Part shown: positions 51,439 to 62,426 of the stretch, piece by piece
How positions within the stretch are numbered: the first letter of the stretch is position 1
Layout of the letters: every line of letters starts with the position of its first letter
NCBI RefSeq assembly: GCF_026262645.1
Contig: NZ_SHNO01000002.1
Coordinates: 1 to 64,000 of the forward strand
Origin: Candidatus Marimicrobium litorale
GTDB lineage: Bacteria; Pseudomonadota; Gammaproteobacteria; Pseudomonadales; Halieaceae
Length of the DNA: 64,000 bases
Direction: 5' to 3'
Position numbers and translations under genes: made by a program
The notes under the pieces: generated by a model
What the model was told of the DNA's origin: nothing
Database searches by the model: none
The model's input: the letters and a program-made list of their open reading frames with translations, nothing else

Positions 51439-52740
51439 ATGGGCAGGGCGTGTTGGATCTGGGTGGCCCTTTTTTTGCTGGTTTGCCCTTCCGTGTGGGC
51501 GGTAGAGGTGCACGATGTGCGCTTGTGGCGAGCACCTGACCACACGCGTATTGTTTTTGATCTCAGTGGCGCGACCGAGCATTCACTGATGGTGCTATCC
51601 AATCCGCGACGCATCGTGATAGACCTTCGCGAGGCCACTTTGGGTGCTGACTTGACCAAACTGAACCTGGAAAAAACGCCGGTGACCGCCATTCGCTCGG
51701 GCATACGCGATGGTGATGATTTGCGTGTTGTGCTCGAGGTCAATGCTGAGGTCGACCCTCGCAGTTTTGACCTCCGCGCCAATGAACAGGCTGGCGACCG
51801 CCTTGTGCTTGACCTTTACGACAAGCAGGCGCGGCCTGTTGAGGTCAAGAAGCAGGTAGATGCTGCCGGGAAGCGCGACCTCATAATTGCGATTGATGCT
51901 GGACACGGAGGAGAGGACCCGGGCGCGATCGGCCCCTCCCGGGTTCGCGAAAAGGACATTGTGCTGGCTATCTCCCGGGAATTATTCGCCTTGCTGGAGT
52001 CGGACACAGGTTTTCGCCCTACGCTCGTTCGCAGCGGCGATTATTACGTTAGTCTCAAGGGGCGCAGGGAACTCGCGCGCAAGCGCCAGGCAGATCTGTT
52101 TGTTTCCATCCATGCTGATGCGTTCCGGCGGCCCTCGGCCCACGGTGCCTCTGTGTATGCCCTGTCCACTACCGGTGCAACCAGTACCGCCGCTCGGTAC
52201 CTCGCGCAGCGGGAGAATGCGGCCGATCTGGTCGGGGGGGTCAGCCTGTCAGACAAAGACGACGTGCTGGCTGGCGTGCTGGCGGACCTGTCCATGACGT
52301 CGACACTGGATACCAGCCTCAACCTCGGAGACCGTGTGCTGCAGAGCATGGACAGCGTCGCTCGATTGCACAAAAAAAAGGTAGAACAGGCCGGATTTGC
52401 TGTGCTCAAGTCGGCAGACATTCCCTCTATTCTGGTGGAAACGGGGTTTATCTCCAACCCCGACGAATCACGTAAACTGGCGAGCCGCAGCTACCAAAGG
52501 AAAATGGCTGCGGCGATTCACCGGGGCATCAAGAGCTGGTTTCTCGCCCATCCCCCGTCGGGCACGTTGCTTGCCTGGCAGAAACAGCAAGGCGGCCAAG
52601 AGTACATTATAGCGAGGGGTGATACACTCTCCGGCATCGCGAGTCGCTTTCGTGTGCCCCTGACTGACCTGATGAGTTATAACGACATCAGCAGTACCAA
52701 GATAAGGGTGGGGCAAAAGCTCACCATACCCAAGAGTTGA
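51439..52740 (+). CDS. amiB: N-acetylmuramoyl-L-alanine amidase AmiB
   Basis: The 433-residue protein has a signal peptide (WIWVALFLLVCPSVWA), then an AMIN domain (VHDVRLWRAPDHTRIVFDLSG, about 25-120). The Amidase_3 catalytic domain has IAIDAGHGGEDPGAIG with the zinc His near residue 155, VSIHADAF and ILVETGFISNPDE with the Glu. A C-terminal LysM module is about 390-433 (YIIARGDTLSGIASRF, KLTIPKS). It splits the septum's peptidoglycan during division and probably needs an EnvC/NlpD-type activator. The order matches the typical tsaE-amiB-mutL block. Confidence 0.94.
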   Translation: MGRACWIWVALFLLVCPSVWAVEVHDVRLWRAPDHTRIVFDLSGATEHSLMVLSNPRRIVIDLREATLGADLTKLNLEKTPVTAIRSGIRDGDDLRVVLEVNAEVDPRSFDLRANEQAGDRLVLDLYDKQARPVEVKKQVDAAGKRDLIIAIDAGHGGEDPGAIGPSRVREKDIVLAISRELFALLESDTGFRPTLVRSGDYYVSLKGRRELARKRQADLFVSIHADAFRRPSAHGASVYALSTTGATSTAARYLAQRENAADLVGGVSLSDKDDVLAGVLADLSMTSTLDTSLNLGDRVLQSMDSVARLHKKKVEQAGFAVLKSADIPSILVETGFISNPDESRKLASRSYQRKMAAAIHRGIKSWFLAHPPSGTLLAWQKQQGGQEYIIARGDTLSGIASRFRVPLTDLMSYNDISSTKIRVGQKLTIPKS

Positions 52741-52752
52741 TCCCAAGTTTAC

Positions 52753-54591
52753 ATGTCTCGAATCCGTTTGCTCAGTTCCAGACTGGCCAACCAGATCGCC
52801 GCCGGCGAGGTGGTAGAGCGCCCGGCGTCCGTGGCCAAGGAATTGCTGGAGAACAGTCTGGACGCGGCTGCGAGTAGAGTAGAGGTGGAGGTTGAGTCGG
52901 GCGGTGCCCGCCTGATTCGCATCCGCGATGACGGCATTGGCATACCCTCCGAGGACATGACTCTGGCGTTGGCGCGGCACGCCACCAGCAAGATCACTTC
53001 TCTGGAGGACCTCGAGGAAGTGGGCAGCCTGGGCTTTCGCGGAGAGGCGCTGGCCAGTATCGGTTCTGTGTCGCGCCTGGTGCTTACCAGCAATAACGCC
53101 GAGGATGGCAGTGAGGGCTGCAGTGCTGTCTGTGAGGGGCGAGAAATGGAGGTGCAGATCAAGCCTGCGGCGCACCCCCGGGGCACGACCGTAGAGGTGC
53201 GAGACCTGTTTTTCAATACGCCTGCGCGGCGCAAATTCCTGCGCACGGAAAAGACGGAGTTCGGGCACCTGGAAGAGGTGATCAAGCGTCTCGCCCTCTC
53301 CCGCTTCGACGTAGCCTTCAACCTGCGGCATAACGGCAAGGCAGTGCACAGCCTGAAAGCGGCGACGACGCTCGTCGAGCAGGGGCGCCGTGTCGCCTCG
53401 GTGTGCGGTCCCGCCTTCATGGAGCAGGCGGTTGTCATCGAATCTGATGCCTCCCCCTATCGGCTCACGGGCTGGGTCGGGTTGCCTACGTTCTCCCGCA
53501 GCCAGGCGGACCTGCAGTATTTCTTTGTGAACGGGCGCATTGTGCGTGACAAGTTGGTGGCTCATGCGATTAAACAGGCTTACCGGGATGTGCTTTACCA
53601 CGGTCGCCATCCTGCGTTCGTGCTATACCTCGAGCTCGATCCCGCCCTCGTGGACGTGAACGTGCATCCCACAAAACATGAGGTGCGCTTCCGTGACGGC
53701 CGCGCAGTGCACAATTTCCTGTTTTCTACTTTGCATCGTGCTCTGGCGGATCTGCGGCCCGGCAATGAGCCGGCTCTGGCCGATGGCACTGCTCACACGC
53801 CAGTGGCGGTTGACGGTATGGCGGTCGATACCGCTACGGGCGAGATACGCGCTCAGGGCGCGCTGTCCTGGGATGTATCGCGGGCAGGTAGCGCGATGTC
53901 GGGCGGACGCGCCCCTATGGCTGTGGGCCCGGCACGAGTGACTGAGCAGTTGCAGGGCTATGCCAGGCTTTACGGCTCAAACTCCCCGGTTCCGGAGGAC
54001 GCTGAGATACCGCCGCTGGGTTATGCACTGGCGCAGTTAAAGGGCATTTATATTCTCTCGGAAAATGCCCTTGGCCTGGTGCTGGTAGATATGCACGCTG
54101 CCCACGAGCGCATTACCTACGAGGGTCTTAAAACGTCCCGCGATGCAGAGGGTGTTAGAAGCCAGCCCTTGCTGGTGCCGCAGTCGATCGCCGTCAGTCA
54201 GCGGGAAGTCAGTGTGGCTGAGACGCATGCGGCGCTGTTCCGCAACCTGGGTATGCTGGTTGAGACGGGTGGAGAGGAGAGCCTGGTGATTCGCTCGGTG
54301 CCTGCGTTGCTAAGAGATTCTGACCTCGAAATGCTATTGCGTGATGTGCTGGCTGACCTCGTGGAATACGGCAGCTCAGAGCGTATCGAGGCTCACATGG
54401 ATGAAATTCTGTCGACGATGGCTTGTCATGGCTCTGTCCGGGCCAACCGGCGCTTAACTGTGCCGGAGATGAACGCGTTGTTGCGCGACATGGAAGAGAC
54501 CGAGCGTTCCGGGCAGTGTAATCACGGGCGCCCGACCTGGGTTCAGCTGGGCCTCGAGGAGCTGGACAAGCTGTTCCTGCGTGGTCGCTGA
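52753..54591 (+). CDS. mutL: DNA mismatch repair protein MutL
   Basis: The 612-residue protein has the GHKL N-terminal ATPase: [39 protein letters not shown]. The C-terminal domain contains [12 protein letters not shown], which fits the endonuclease motif DQHA(X)2E(X)4E except for Met at position 2. ACHGSVRAN and QCNHGRPT are the matching metal-site motifs. The protein is therefore predicted to be a nicking endonuclease, unlike E. coli MutL, which relies on MutH. It starts 12 nt after the amiB stop. Confidence 0.96.
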   Translation: MSRIRLLSSRLANQIAAGEVVERPASVAKELLENSLDAAASRVEVEVESGGARLIRIRDDGIGIPSEDMTLALARHATSKITSLEDLEEVGSLGFRGEALASIGSVSRLVLTSNNAEDGSEGCSAVCEGREMEVQIKPAAHPRGTTVEVRDLFFNTPARRKFLRTEKTEFGHLEEVIKRLALSRFDVAFNLRHNGKAVHSLKAATTLVEQGRRVASVCGPAFMEQAVVIESDASPYRLTGWVGLPTFSRSQADLQYFFVNGRIVRDKLVAHAIKQAYRDVLYHGRHPAFVLYLELDPALVDVNVHPTKHEVRFRDGRAVHNFLFSTLHRALADLRPGNEPALADGTAHTPVAVDGMAVDTATGEIRAQGALSWDVSRAGSAMSGGRAPMAVGPARVTEQLQGYARLYGSNSPVPEDAEIPPLGYALAQLKGIYILSENALGLVLVDMHAAHERITYEGLKTSRDAEGVRSQPLLVPQSIAVSQREVSVAETHAALFRNLGMLVETGGEESLVIRSVPALLRDSDLEMLLRDVLADLVEYGSSERIEAHMDEILSTMACHGSVRANRRLTVPEMNALLRDMEETERSGQCNHGRPTWVQLGLEELDKLFLRGR

Positions 54592-54598
54592 GGCCCGA

Positions 54599-55588
54599 AT
54601 GACGTCCGCCAAACCCGCGCTGGTCTGCTTGATGGGCCCCACCGCCTCCGGTAAGACAGAGTTGGCGATCGCTCTTGCGGCTGAGTTGGATTGTGAATTG
54701 GTCAGCGTCGACTCCGCGCTGGTCTATCGCGGCTTGGATATAGGTAGCGCCAAACCGGATTATCCGCATCATCTGGTGGATATCTGTGACCCCACTGAGG
54801 CCTATTCAGCGGCGCGGTTTTCCGAGGATGCGAGAATCCGGGTGGCAGAGATCGTTGCCCGTGGCCGCACCCCCCTGCTGGTAGGGGGAACAATGCTGTA
54901 TTTTAAAGCCTTTTTGGAGGGTCTCGCCGATATGCCCGAGGCGGACCCGGTGATCCGTGCACAAATCGAGCGGGAGGCCGCGGCACAGGGCTGGCCGCAT
55001 ATGCACCGGCAACTCGCGGCGGTAGATCCGGCAGCAGCGGCGCGTATTCACCCGCGGCATTCGCAGCGTCTGAGTCGGGCGCTGGAGGTTTACCGAGCGA
55101 CAGGGACTACGTTGTCGGCCTTCCATGCCCAGGGCAGCCAGGGAGGCGGAGGCGCCATCCGTGAGCTTTATCGGGTAATCCAGTTGGCGATCTGCCCGGC
55201 GGACCGAGCGCAACTGCATCGCCGTATCGAGCAGCGTTTCAGCCTTATGTTGGATGCGGGGCTGGTGCAGGAGGTGCGTCAACTGCAGGCGAGGGGTGAC
55301 TTGCATCCAGACTTGCCCGCCGTCAGGGCGGTGGGTTATCGACAGGTCTGGCAGTACCTGGATGGACTCTGCACGCTCGAAGAAGCGCGTGACAGGGCAG
55401 TCGCAGCGACACGGCAGCTGGCTAAAAGACAATTGACGTGGCTCAGAAAATGGCCGGAAATTGAGTGGATATTAACCGATCATGCAGGTAACGTCGCGCA
55501 AAGTGACCAATTTGTATCCGGTGATGCAGGGGTGCCGTGCACGCCGCTGGCGCATGCATTGCAGGCCATTGGCGATGTTCGAGCATAA
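54599..55588 (+). CDS. miaA: tRNA dimethylallyltransferase
   Basis: The 329-residue protein has the P-loop [18 protein letters not shown] near residue 15 and [16 protein letters not shown] (which reads '[16 protein letters not shown]' in most MiaA). [14 protein letters not shown] and [10 protein letters not shown] come later. It adds a dimethylallyl group to A37 of tRNAs reading U-starting codons. The start is the ATG 8 nt after the mutL stop. Its 3' region probably contains promoters for hfq. Confidence 0.95.
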   Translation: MTSAKPALVCLMGPTASGKTELAIALAAELDCELVSVDSALVYRGLDIGSAKPDYPHHLVDICDPTEAYSAARFSEDARIRVAEIVARGRTPLLVGGTMLYFKAFLEGLADMPEADPVIRAQIEREAAAQGWPHMHRQLAAVDPAAAARIHPRHSQRLSRALEVYRATGTTLSAFHAQGSQGGGGAIRELYRVIQLAICPADRAQLHRRIEQRFSLMLDAGLVQEVRQLQARGDLHPDLPAVRAVGYRQVWQYLDGLCTLEEARDRAVAATRQLAKRQLTWLRKWPEIEWILTDHAGNVAQSDQFVSGDAGVPCTPLAHALQAIGDVRA

Positions 55589-55625
55589 CTCGGACTCGCC
55601 TACTATCAGATTGTTGTAAATACAT

Positions 55626-55631
55626 TATAAT
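55626..55631 (+). promoter_or_regulatory. TATAAT -10-like element upstream of hfq
   Basis: A perfect TATAAT lies about 115 nt before the hfq ATG. No -35 hexamer at the right distance was found (TTGTTG at 55611 is too close), so its use as a promoter is only plausible. Confidence 0.35.
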
Positions 55632-55745
55632 GGACGGCCTGAAATTCAGGTTCAGACCACATCTGCTTGTTGCAGGACGTGGTAAGACGTTATTTTATAA
55701 AGCTTTTTGGCTCGAGTTTGAGCCTTGTCAAATTAGGAGATTGTT

Positions 55746-55997
55746 ATGTCAAAAGGGCATACGCTACAAGACCCTTACCTGAACATCCTGCGCAAGGAAC
55801 GAGTGCCGGTTTCTATTTATCTGGTCAATGGCATCAAATTGCAGGGTCAAATTGAGTCCTTTGACCAGTTTGTTGTGCTGCTCAAGAATACCGTTAGCCA
55901 GATGGTCTATAAGCACGCTATATCGACCGTCGTGCCCTCGCGGGTAGTGCGCGTGCCGTTGCAGAATGCGCCGGATGATGAAGAAGCCGGCAGCTAG
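55746..55997 (+). CDS. hfq: RNA chaperone Hfq
   Basis: The 83-residue protein has the complete Hfq core: [34 protein letters not shown] (Sm1) and [17 protein letters not shown] (Sm2, with YKHAIS). It is short at the C-terminus relative to E. coli Hfq (102 residues), with an acidic tail of DDEEAGS. It forms a hexamer and pairs small RNAs with mRNAs. A TTAGGAG site lies 7 nt upstream. It sits at its normal place between miaA and hflX. Confidence 0.97.
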   Translation: MSKGHTLQDPYLNILRKERVPVSIYLVNGIKLQGQIESFDQFVVLLKNTVSQMVYKHAISTVVPSRVVRVPLQNAPDDEEAGS

Positions 55998-56063
55998 CTG
56001 CTGCGGGGCCGTGGGTCCTGAGCAGGGTGTCGCAGCCATCCGACGTGTTGTCACGAGGTAGCA

Positions 56064-57335
56064 TTGTTTTTTGAACGCCCCAGTTCGGGTGAAAAAGCGG
56101 TACTCGTTCATCTAAATCTCGATAGTGAGTCTCAGCGTGAAGACCCGCGTGAATTCGAGGAGCTCGTGATCTCAGCGGGCGGGGATCCCACCGCCTATAT
56201 CATGGGCTCACGCAGGGCCCCGGATCCCCGCACGTTCGTGGGGTCGGGTAAGCTCGATGAGATTGCGCGGGAAGTCGATGCACACGGTGCTGAAATCGTC
56301 ATGTTCAATCATGCCCTGAGTCCCAGTCAGGAGAGAAACCTGGAAACCGAACTCAAGTGTCGTGTACTGGACCGCACGGGCTTGATACTCGATATTTTCG
56401 CCCAGCGCGCTCGAACGCATGAGGGTAAGCTGCAGGTGGAGTTGGCGCAGCTGCAACATATGACGACCCGCTTGGTGCGAGGCTGGACCCACCTGGAGCG
56501 ACAAAAAGGCGGGATCGGGCTCAGGGGTCCCGGGGAAACGCAGTTGGAAACGGATCGTCGCCTGCTGCGCGCACGCATTCGCTCTATTTCGGCGCGGCTG
56601 GAAAAAGTGCGCAAGCAGCGGAATCAGGGGCGACGGTCCCGTCTGCGGGCGGAAATTCCAACGGTGTCACTGGTCGGTTATACCAACGCGGGCAAATCGA
56701 CGCTGTTCAATCGCGTGACGGCATCGAGTGTATATGTAGCGGACCAGCTGTTTGCGACCCTTGATCCCACGCTGCGACGGGTATCTGTGGAGAGCGTCGG
56801 TCCAATAGTATTGGCTGATACAGTGGGCTTTATCGCTCATCTGCCGCACAATCTGGTCGAGGCGTTCAAGGCGACTCTGGAGGAAACTCTGAGTGCCCAG
56901 ATACTGATCCATGTGGTCGACGCATCAGACGCGGAAAAAGAGCGAAATATGGGCGAGGTGCAGGACGTACTCGCGGAGATTGGCGCGCAGGATATTCCGC
57001 AGTTACAGGTGTTTAACAAGCTGGATCTGCTGCAGCAGCCACCGCGCCTCGATCGTGATTCTGATGGTCGACCACTGCGGGTCTGGCTGAGTGCAGTCAC
57101 CGGCGAGGGGGTTGAACTTCTGATGCAGGCGATTGCCGAATTGGTAGGCCGCGATATGGTGTCGGAGGATGTCTCCCTCGATCCGGGTCAGGGGGATTTA
57201 CGCTCGGCATTTTATAGCCTTGGCGCGGTGCAGACGGAGCAGTACGGCGAGGACGGAGTCGCCCATCTCAAGGTGCGACTGCCGCGTGCGGACTGGAACC
57301 GCCTGATGAAAAAAGGCCCGGAGCCTATTTATTAA
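56064..57335 (+). CDS. hflX: GTPase HflX
   Basis: The 423-residue protein starts at a TTG with GAGGT 5 nt upstream; the sequence FERPSSGEKAVLVHLNL then matches the family's usual beginning, so no ATG start is needed. HflX landmarks are DRTGLILDIFAQRARTHEGKLQVELAQL, GGIGLRGPGETQLETDRR and the G-domain with GYTNAGKSTLFN and ADTVGFI, and NKLDLL. It splits stalled ribosomes and is regulated in many bacteria by heat shock. It is followed closely by hflK. Confidence 0.95.
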   Translation: MFFERPSSGEKAVLVHLNLDSESQREDPREFEELVISAGGDPTAYIMGSRRAPDPRTFVGSGKLDEIAREVDAHGAEIVMFNHALSPSQERNLETELKCRVLDRTGLILDIFAQRARTHEGKLQVELAQLQHMTTRLVRGWTHLERQKGGIGLRGPGETQLETDRRLLRARIRSISARLEKVRKQRNQGRRSRLRAEIPTVSLVGYTNAGKSTLFNRVTASSVYVADQLFATLDPTLRRVSVESVGPIVLADTVGFIAHLPHNLVEAFKATLEETLSAQILIHVVDASDAEKERNMGEVQDVLAEIGAQDIPQLQVFNKLDLLQQPPRLDRDSDGRPLRVWLSAVTGEGVELLMQAIAELVGRDMVSEDVSLDPGQGDLRSAFYSLGAVQTEQYGEDGVAHLKVRLPRADWNRLMKKGPEPIY

Positions 57336-57415
57336 TGCGTCCTTGTATCGCCCGATTGCGGTCTGGACACGAAAAGTTTGTTAAACTGTTGGTCTCAATG
57401 AATTAGGAGTTAGAT

Positions 57416-58579
57416 ATGTCCTGGAATGAACCGGGCGGTGGTGGAAACAAGCCCAAGGATCCTTGGGGTGGCGGCGACAATAATGGCCCGCCCGATCTGG
57501 ATGAGGCATTGAAAAAACTGCAGGAGCGCCTCGGAGGCCTGTTTGGCGGCGGTGGCTCATCATCCGGGGGCGGGTCTGGACCTGCTTTCTCGGGCGTTGC
57601 CATTGGTATTTTGTTGTTGGTTGTGGTCGTGATATGGGCGGCAATGGGTTTATACCAGGTCGACCAGCAAGAGCGCGGCGTCGTCCTCCGTTTTGGTAAG
57701 TACTATGAATTGGTCGGTCCGGGTCTTCACTGGAATCCACCGTTGATCGACGATGTCACCCTGCTGAATGTTACAAAGGTACGTTCGGTCAGTTTCAGGG
57801 AAATCATGCTGACTCAGGACGAGAACATCGTTGAGGTTGCAATGTCCGCGCAGTATGTCATCAACGACCCTGTGAAATTTGTTCTGAAAGTGCGTGATCC
57901 GGAGCGCTCTCTGAGCCACGCCGCCCAGAGTGCTCTGCGTCATGTCGTAGGCGGGATCAGCATGGACATGGTGCTGACCGAAGGCCGTGTGCAGATTGCT
58001 ATCGATGTCGAGGATAGGCTTCAGGAGTATCTCGACCTCTATGAGACCGGTATTTTCGTAGAAAAGGTCACGGTAGACGAGGGTAAGCCTCCCACACAGG
58101 TGCAGGCCGCATTCGACGATGTGATCAAGGCGAGGGAAGACGAGGAGCGGGTGAAGAACGAGGCTCAGGCTTATGCGAACGGAGTGGTTCCGGAAGCGCG
58201 TGGTGCGGCTCAGCGCCAGATAGAGGAAGCTAACGGATACAAGGAGCAGGTGATAGCCAATGCTCAGGGTGAAGCGGAGCGTTTCACGCGGCTGCTGGAG
58301 GAGTACGAGAAAGCGCCTCAAGTAACCAGAGAGCGCTTGTACCTCGACGCGATACAGACGGTGTACGCCCAGTCAAGCAAGGTGATGGTGGATGTCGAGG
58401 GGGGTAATAATGTGATGTACCTCCCGCTGGACAAGCTGGCGGCGCAGAGCCCGCGAGTTAACGGCGGTGATGGCCAGCTCAAGGTAGACAGTACCAATAT
58501 TCGCGAGTTGACCAACGCGGTCACAGAACAATTACGCCGCGATGCCGCGGTCAGTGAGCGCCGCAGGGGAGGGCGTTGA
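57416..58579 (+). CDS. hflK: FtsH protease regulator HflK
   Basis: The 387-residue protein begins with a Gly/Pro-rich cytoplasmic segment (SWNEPGGGGNKPKDPW). One TM helix is at about 60-80 and an SPFH/band-7 domain follows (ERGVVLRFGKYYELVGPGLHWNPP). The later part is a coiled coil with EAQAYANGVVPEARGAAQRQIEEANGYKEQVIANAQGEAERF. It forms a large periplasmic cage with HflC around FtsH. hflC begins 2 nt after the hflK stop. Confidence 0.95.
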   Translation: MSWNEPGGGGNKPKDPWGGGDNNGPPDLDEALKKLQERLGGLFGGGGSSSGGGSGPAFSGVAIGILLLVVVVIWAAMGLYQVDQQERGVVLRFGKYYELVGPGLHWNPPLIDDVTLLNVTKVRSVSFREIMLTQDENIVEVAMSAQYVINDPVKFVLKVRDPERSLSHAAQSALRHVVGGISMDMVLTEGRVQIAIDVEDRLQEYLDLYETGIFVEKVTVDEGKPPTQVQAAFDDVIKAREDEERVKNEAQAYANGVVPEARGAAQRQIEEANGYKEQVIANAQGEAERFTRLLEEYEKAPQVTRERLYLDAIQTVYAQSSKVMVDVEGGNNVMYLPLDKLAAQSPRVNGGDGQLKVDSTNIRELTNAVTEQLRRDAAVSERRRGGR

Positions 58580-58581
58580 AT

Positions 58582-59457
58582 ATGTCCGGACGTAATATCG
58601 TAGTCATTCTGGTGGCACTGGTTTTGGTGCTGGTGGCCAGTAAATCGCTTTTTGTGATCAAGGAAACCGAACGTGGTGTGTTGTTGCGGTTTGGTGAGGT
58701 GGTTCAGCCGGATTTGCAACCGGGTCTGCATGTAAAGATTCCTTTCGTGAACAATGTGCGGAAGTTCGATGGGCGCGTATTGACGGTAGATTCAACGCCT
58801 GAACGTTTCTTTACACAGGAAAAGAAAGCCCTGATTGTGGACTCTTATGCCAAGTTCAAGGTGTCTGATACTGAGAAGTACTACACGGCAACCAATGGCG
58901 ACGAGGCACGCGCCATGAATCTTTTGGCACAGCGCATCAATAACGGCTTGAAAGATCAACTGGCGGTAAGAACGATCCAGGAGGTGGTTTCGGGCGAGCG
59001 AGATCAGCTGATGCAGGCGCTTACAGAGGAGCTTTCGACAGTTGTGCAGGAAGTGTACGGTGTTGAAATGGTAGATGTGCGCGTGAAGCAGATCGATCTT
59101 CCCCCGGAAGTGTCCGAATCGGTATACAGAAGGATGAACGCCGAGCGTGAGAAAGAGGCCCGGGAGTTGCGTTCGCAAGGTCAGGAGCTTGCAGAGGGTA
59201 TCCGTGCGGCGGCTGACCGTGACGCGACGGTACTGAAAGCCAACGCCTATCGTGATTCGGAACTGATCCGCGGTGAAGGTGATGCCACCGCTACCTCCAC
59301 TTATGCGGGTGCTTTCAATCAGGATCCCGAGTTTTACTCATTCACCCGCAGCCTCAAGGCGTATCAGGATGCGTTTCAGGGGCAGGGCGATGTCCTGCTG
59401 CTGCACCCGGACAGTGAGTTTTTTAAATATCTCAAGGATTCTCAGGGCGGAAATTAG
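58582..59457 (+). CDS. hflC: FtsH protease regulator HflC
   Basis: The 291-residue protein starts at an ATG 3 nt after the hflK stop, with AGGGGAGGG upstream; a TTG two codons earlier would overlap that stop. It has one N-terminal TM helix (about 5-22), the SPFH motif ETERGVLLRFGEVVQPDLQPGLHVKIPFVNNV, then a coiled-coil region with MNAEREKEARELRSQGQELAEGI and DSELIRGEGDATATSTYAGAFN. It forms the HflKC complex. Confidence 0.95.
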   Translation: MSGRNIVVILVALVLVLVASKSLFVIKETERGVLLRFGEVVQPDLQPGLHVKIPFVNNVRKFDGRVLTVDSTPERFFTQEKKALIVDSYAKFKVSDTEKYYTATNGDEARAMNLLAQRINNGLKDQLAVRTIQEVVSGERDQLMQALTEELSTVVQEVYGVEMVDVRVKQIDLPPEVSESVYRRMNAEREKEARELRSQGQELAEGIRAAADRDATVLKANAYRDSELIRGEGDATATSTYAGAFNQDPEFYSFTRSLKAYQDAFQGQGDVLLLHPDSEFFKYLKDSQGGN

Positions 59458-59474
59458 GCCCCCGGGCACCTGAC

Positions 59475-59509
59475 CGACCGCTCATCTGAAATAAGAGCCA
59501 TAGCGGTCG
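59475..59509 (+). terminator. hairpin after hflC
   Basis: A perfect 8-bp inverted repeat (CGACCGCT 59475-59482 with AGCGGTCG 59502-59509, loop of 19 nt) follows the hflC stop by about 18 nt. No T-run follows, so it is a weak or Rho-assisted end, or a processing/stability hairpin. Confidence 0.35.
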
Positions 59510-59576
59510 TTGCAGGTTGTAATAATCACGGGAAACCCCTTACCGGGCTGTGTTAAAATTGGCTAACCGTGGGTAT

Positions 59577-59614
59577 CCGCGCTTACCCTTAAGCGCAGTT
59601 GTCGCGGTTTTTTT
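59577..59614 (+). terminator. possible terminator ahead of the DUF2065-hisZ-purA unit
   Basis: CCGCG (59577-59581) can pair with CGCGG (59603-59607), directly before seven T. Inside, GCGCTTA (59579-59585) and TAAGCGC (59590-59596) form a strong 7-bp hairpin that competes with the outer stem. Either fold may end the hflKC transcript, but the stem-to-T geometry is imperfect. Confidence 0.4.
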
Positions 59615-59643
59615 GTGCCCCGCAGTTAGGTGAGGGAGGGTGA

Positions 59644-59835
59644 ATGGACTTCTGGCAAATACTTCCGGTTGCCGTGGCCCTGGTGTTCATTATTGAAGGC
59701 ATGTTGCCTTTCATCAGCCCACAACGCTGGCGCAATATGCTGGTGGTGGCTGAGCAGATGGACGACAGCGTGATTCGAAAAATCGGCCTCGCCTGTATGC
59801 TATTTGGGGTGGTTGTCCTTTACTGGGTGCACTAG
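59644..59835 (+). CDS. DUF2065 small membrane protein
   Basis: The 63-residue protein has two TM helices (about 5-25 and 43-61), with 'IIEGMLPFISPQRWRNML' between them, which is the diagnostic DUF2065 motif, and a 'ds.iRkiGL' loop. Its place between hflC and hisZ/purA is the family's conserved location. A GTGAGGGAGGGTG site precedes the ATG. The function is unknown. Confidence 0.92.
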   Translation: MDFWQILPVAVALVFIIEGMLPFISPQRWRNMLVVAEQMDDSVIRKIGLACMLFGVVVLYWVH

Positions 59836-59850
59836 GTTCAGGTGAACGTG

Positions 59851-61029
59851 ATGAAAATGGTAGATCACTGGCAACTGCCCGACGGAGTGGAAGAGGTTCT
59901 TCCCGCCCAAGCCGAAGCTGTGGAGCGGCTGCGCCGCCAACTGTTGGACCTGTTTCACGCTTGGGGGTACCGGCTGGTGATCCCGCCGTTGGTGGAATTT
60001 ACCGAGTCGTTGCTGGTGGGCCTGGGAGAGGATCTGGACCTGACCACGTTCAAGCTGACCGACCAGATTAGCGGTCGAACACTCGGACTTCGCGCGGATA
60101 TCACGCCGCAGGTCGCGCGCATAGATGCGCACAGCATAGCTGACGAGGGCGTCACTCGACTTTGTTATGCCGGCTCGACATTACACACGCGCCCGAAATC
60201 ACCCTTCGCCTCTCGCTCACCTATACAGCTGGGCGCGGAATTATACGGGGACGACAGTGTTGGTGCGGATGTTGAGGTCGTGTGCATGATGCTGGCGACT
60301 CTCGAGGCAGCGGGTCTCTCTGGCATCACCCTGGACCTCGGTCACGTGGGGATTTATGAGGCGGTTCTGCTGCATGCTGAACTGGAAGAGGCGCGGGAAG
60401 CAACGGTGTTTGATGCCTTGCAACGCAAATCGGTGCCCGATTTGATACAGGCGCTTGAAGGCGTTGACCCGGGCACTACCGCGTTGATCATCGCTCTGGC
60501 CAAGCTGCACGGTGACGAATCTATTCTTGACGATGCCCGAGCTCTTTATGCTGAAACAGTGCCGGACGCATTGTTGGGACTGGACACGCTGCAGCAGGTG
60601 GCGCGGACGATTCGCCGTCAGCGGCCTGACCTTGATATTTACTTTGATCTGGCCGAATTGCGCGGCTACAACTACCATACCGGCCTCGTTTTCGCCGCTT
60701 ATGTGCCGGGCGTTGGCGAGGCTCTGGCGAATGGTGGTCGCTATAATGATGTAGGGGCTGTTTTTGGCAGGGCCCGGCCCGCCACCGGTTTCGCCGCGGA
60801 TCTGAAAGCCCTCATGACCCTGGTGCCGGACGTGACTGAAAGCGGGGCTATCAGTCTGCCCGGGGTCGATGACGAGGCGCTGCTTCTCCGCGCCCGAGAG
60901 TTGCGTGAGTCCGGCGAAGTCGTCATCCAGAGTTTCTCGGGTGAGGTTGACCCGCGCTGCGATCGTGAATTGGTCGAGATGGAGGGTCAGTGGTTGATTC
61001 GCCCACTCAAGACAACAGGGCGTGACTGA
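59851..61029 (+). CDS. hisZ: ATP phosphoribosyltransferase regulatory subunit
   Basis: The 392-residue protein is HisRS-like: LPDGVEEVLPAQAEAVERLRRQLLDLFHAWGYRLVIPPLVEF, TFKLTDQISGRTLGLRADITPQVARI, and FDLAELRGYNYHTGLVFAAYVPGVGEALANGGRYN. It lacks the C-terminal anticodon-binding domain, so it is HisZ and not HisRS. It supports the short form of HisG. AGGTGA sits 5 nt before the ATG at 59851; GTG codons just upstream are alternatives. purA follows after 42 nt. Confidence 0.92.
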   Translation: MKMVDHWQLPDGVEEVLPAQAEAVERLRRQLLDLFHAWGYRLVIPPLVEFTESLLVGLGEDLDLTTFKLTDQISGRTLGLRADITPQVARIDAHSIADEGVTRLCYAGSTLHTRPKSPFASRSPIQLGAELYGDDSVGADVEVVCMMLATLEAAGLSGITLDLGHVGIYEAVLLHAELEEAREATVFDALQRKSVPDLIQALEGVDPGTTALIIALAKLHGDESILDDARALYAETVPDALLGLDTLQQVARTIRRQRPDLDIYFDLAELRGYNYHTGLVFAAYVPGVGEALANGGRYNDVGAVFGRARPATGFAADLKALMTLVPDVTESGAISLPGVDDEALLLRARELRESGEVVIQSFSGEVDPRCDRELVEMEGQWLIRPLKTTGRD

Positions 61030-61053
61030 ATCGCGCCATTTTCGTACACCTGA

Positions 61054-62367
<1,314 letters not shown>

Positions 62368-62426
62368 GGGGGCGTTTTCGGCGACGTTTCCGTCAGAAAC
62401 TTTGTCTCTAAAGAGAAAAATAAAGT

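Noticed and set aside
52468-53610. A 380-codon minus-strand frame over mutL
   Set aside because: It lies entirely opposite amiB and mutL, whose domains are unambiguous, and it shows no domain.
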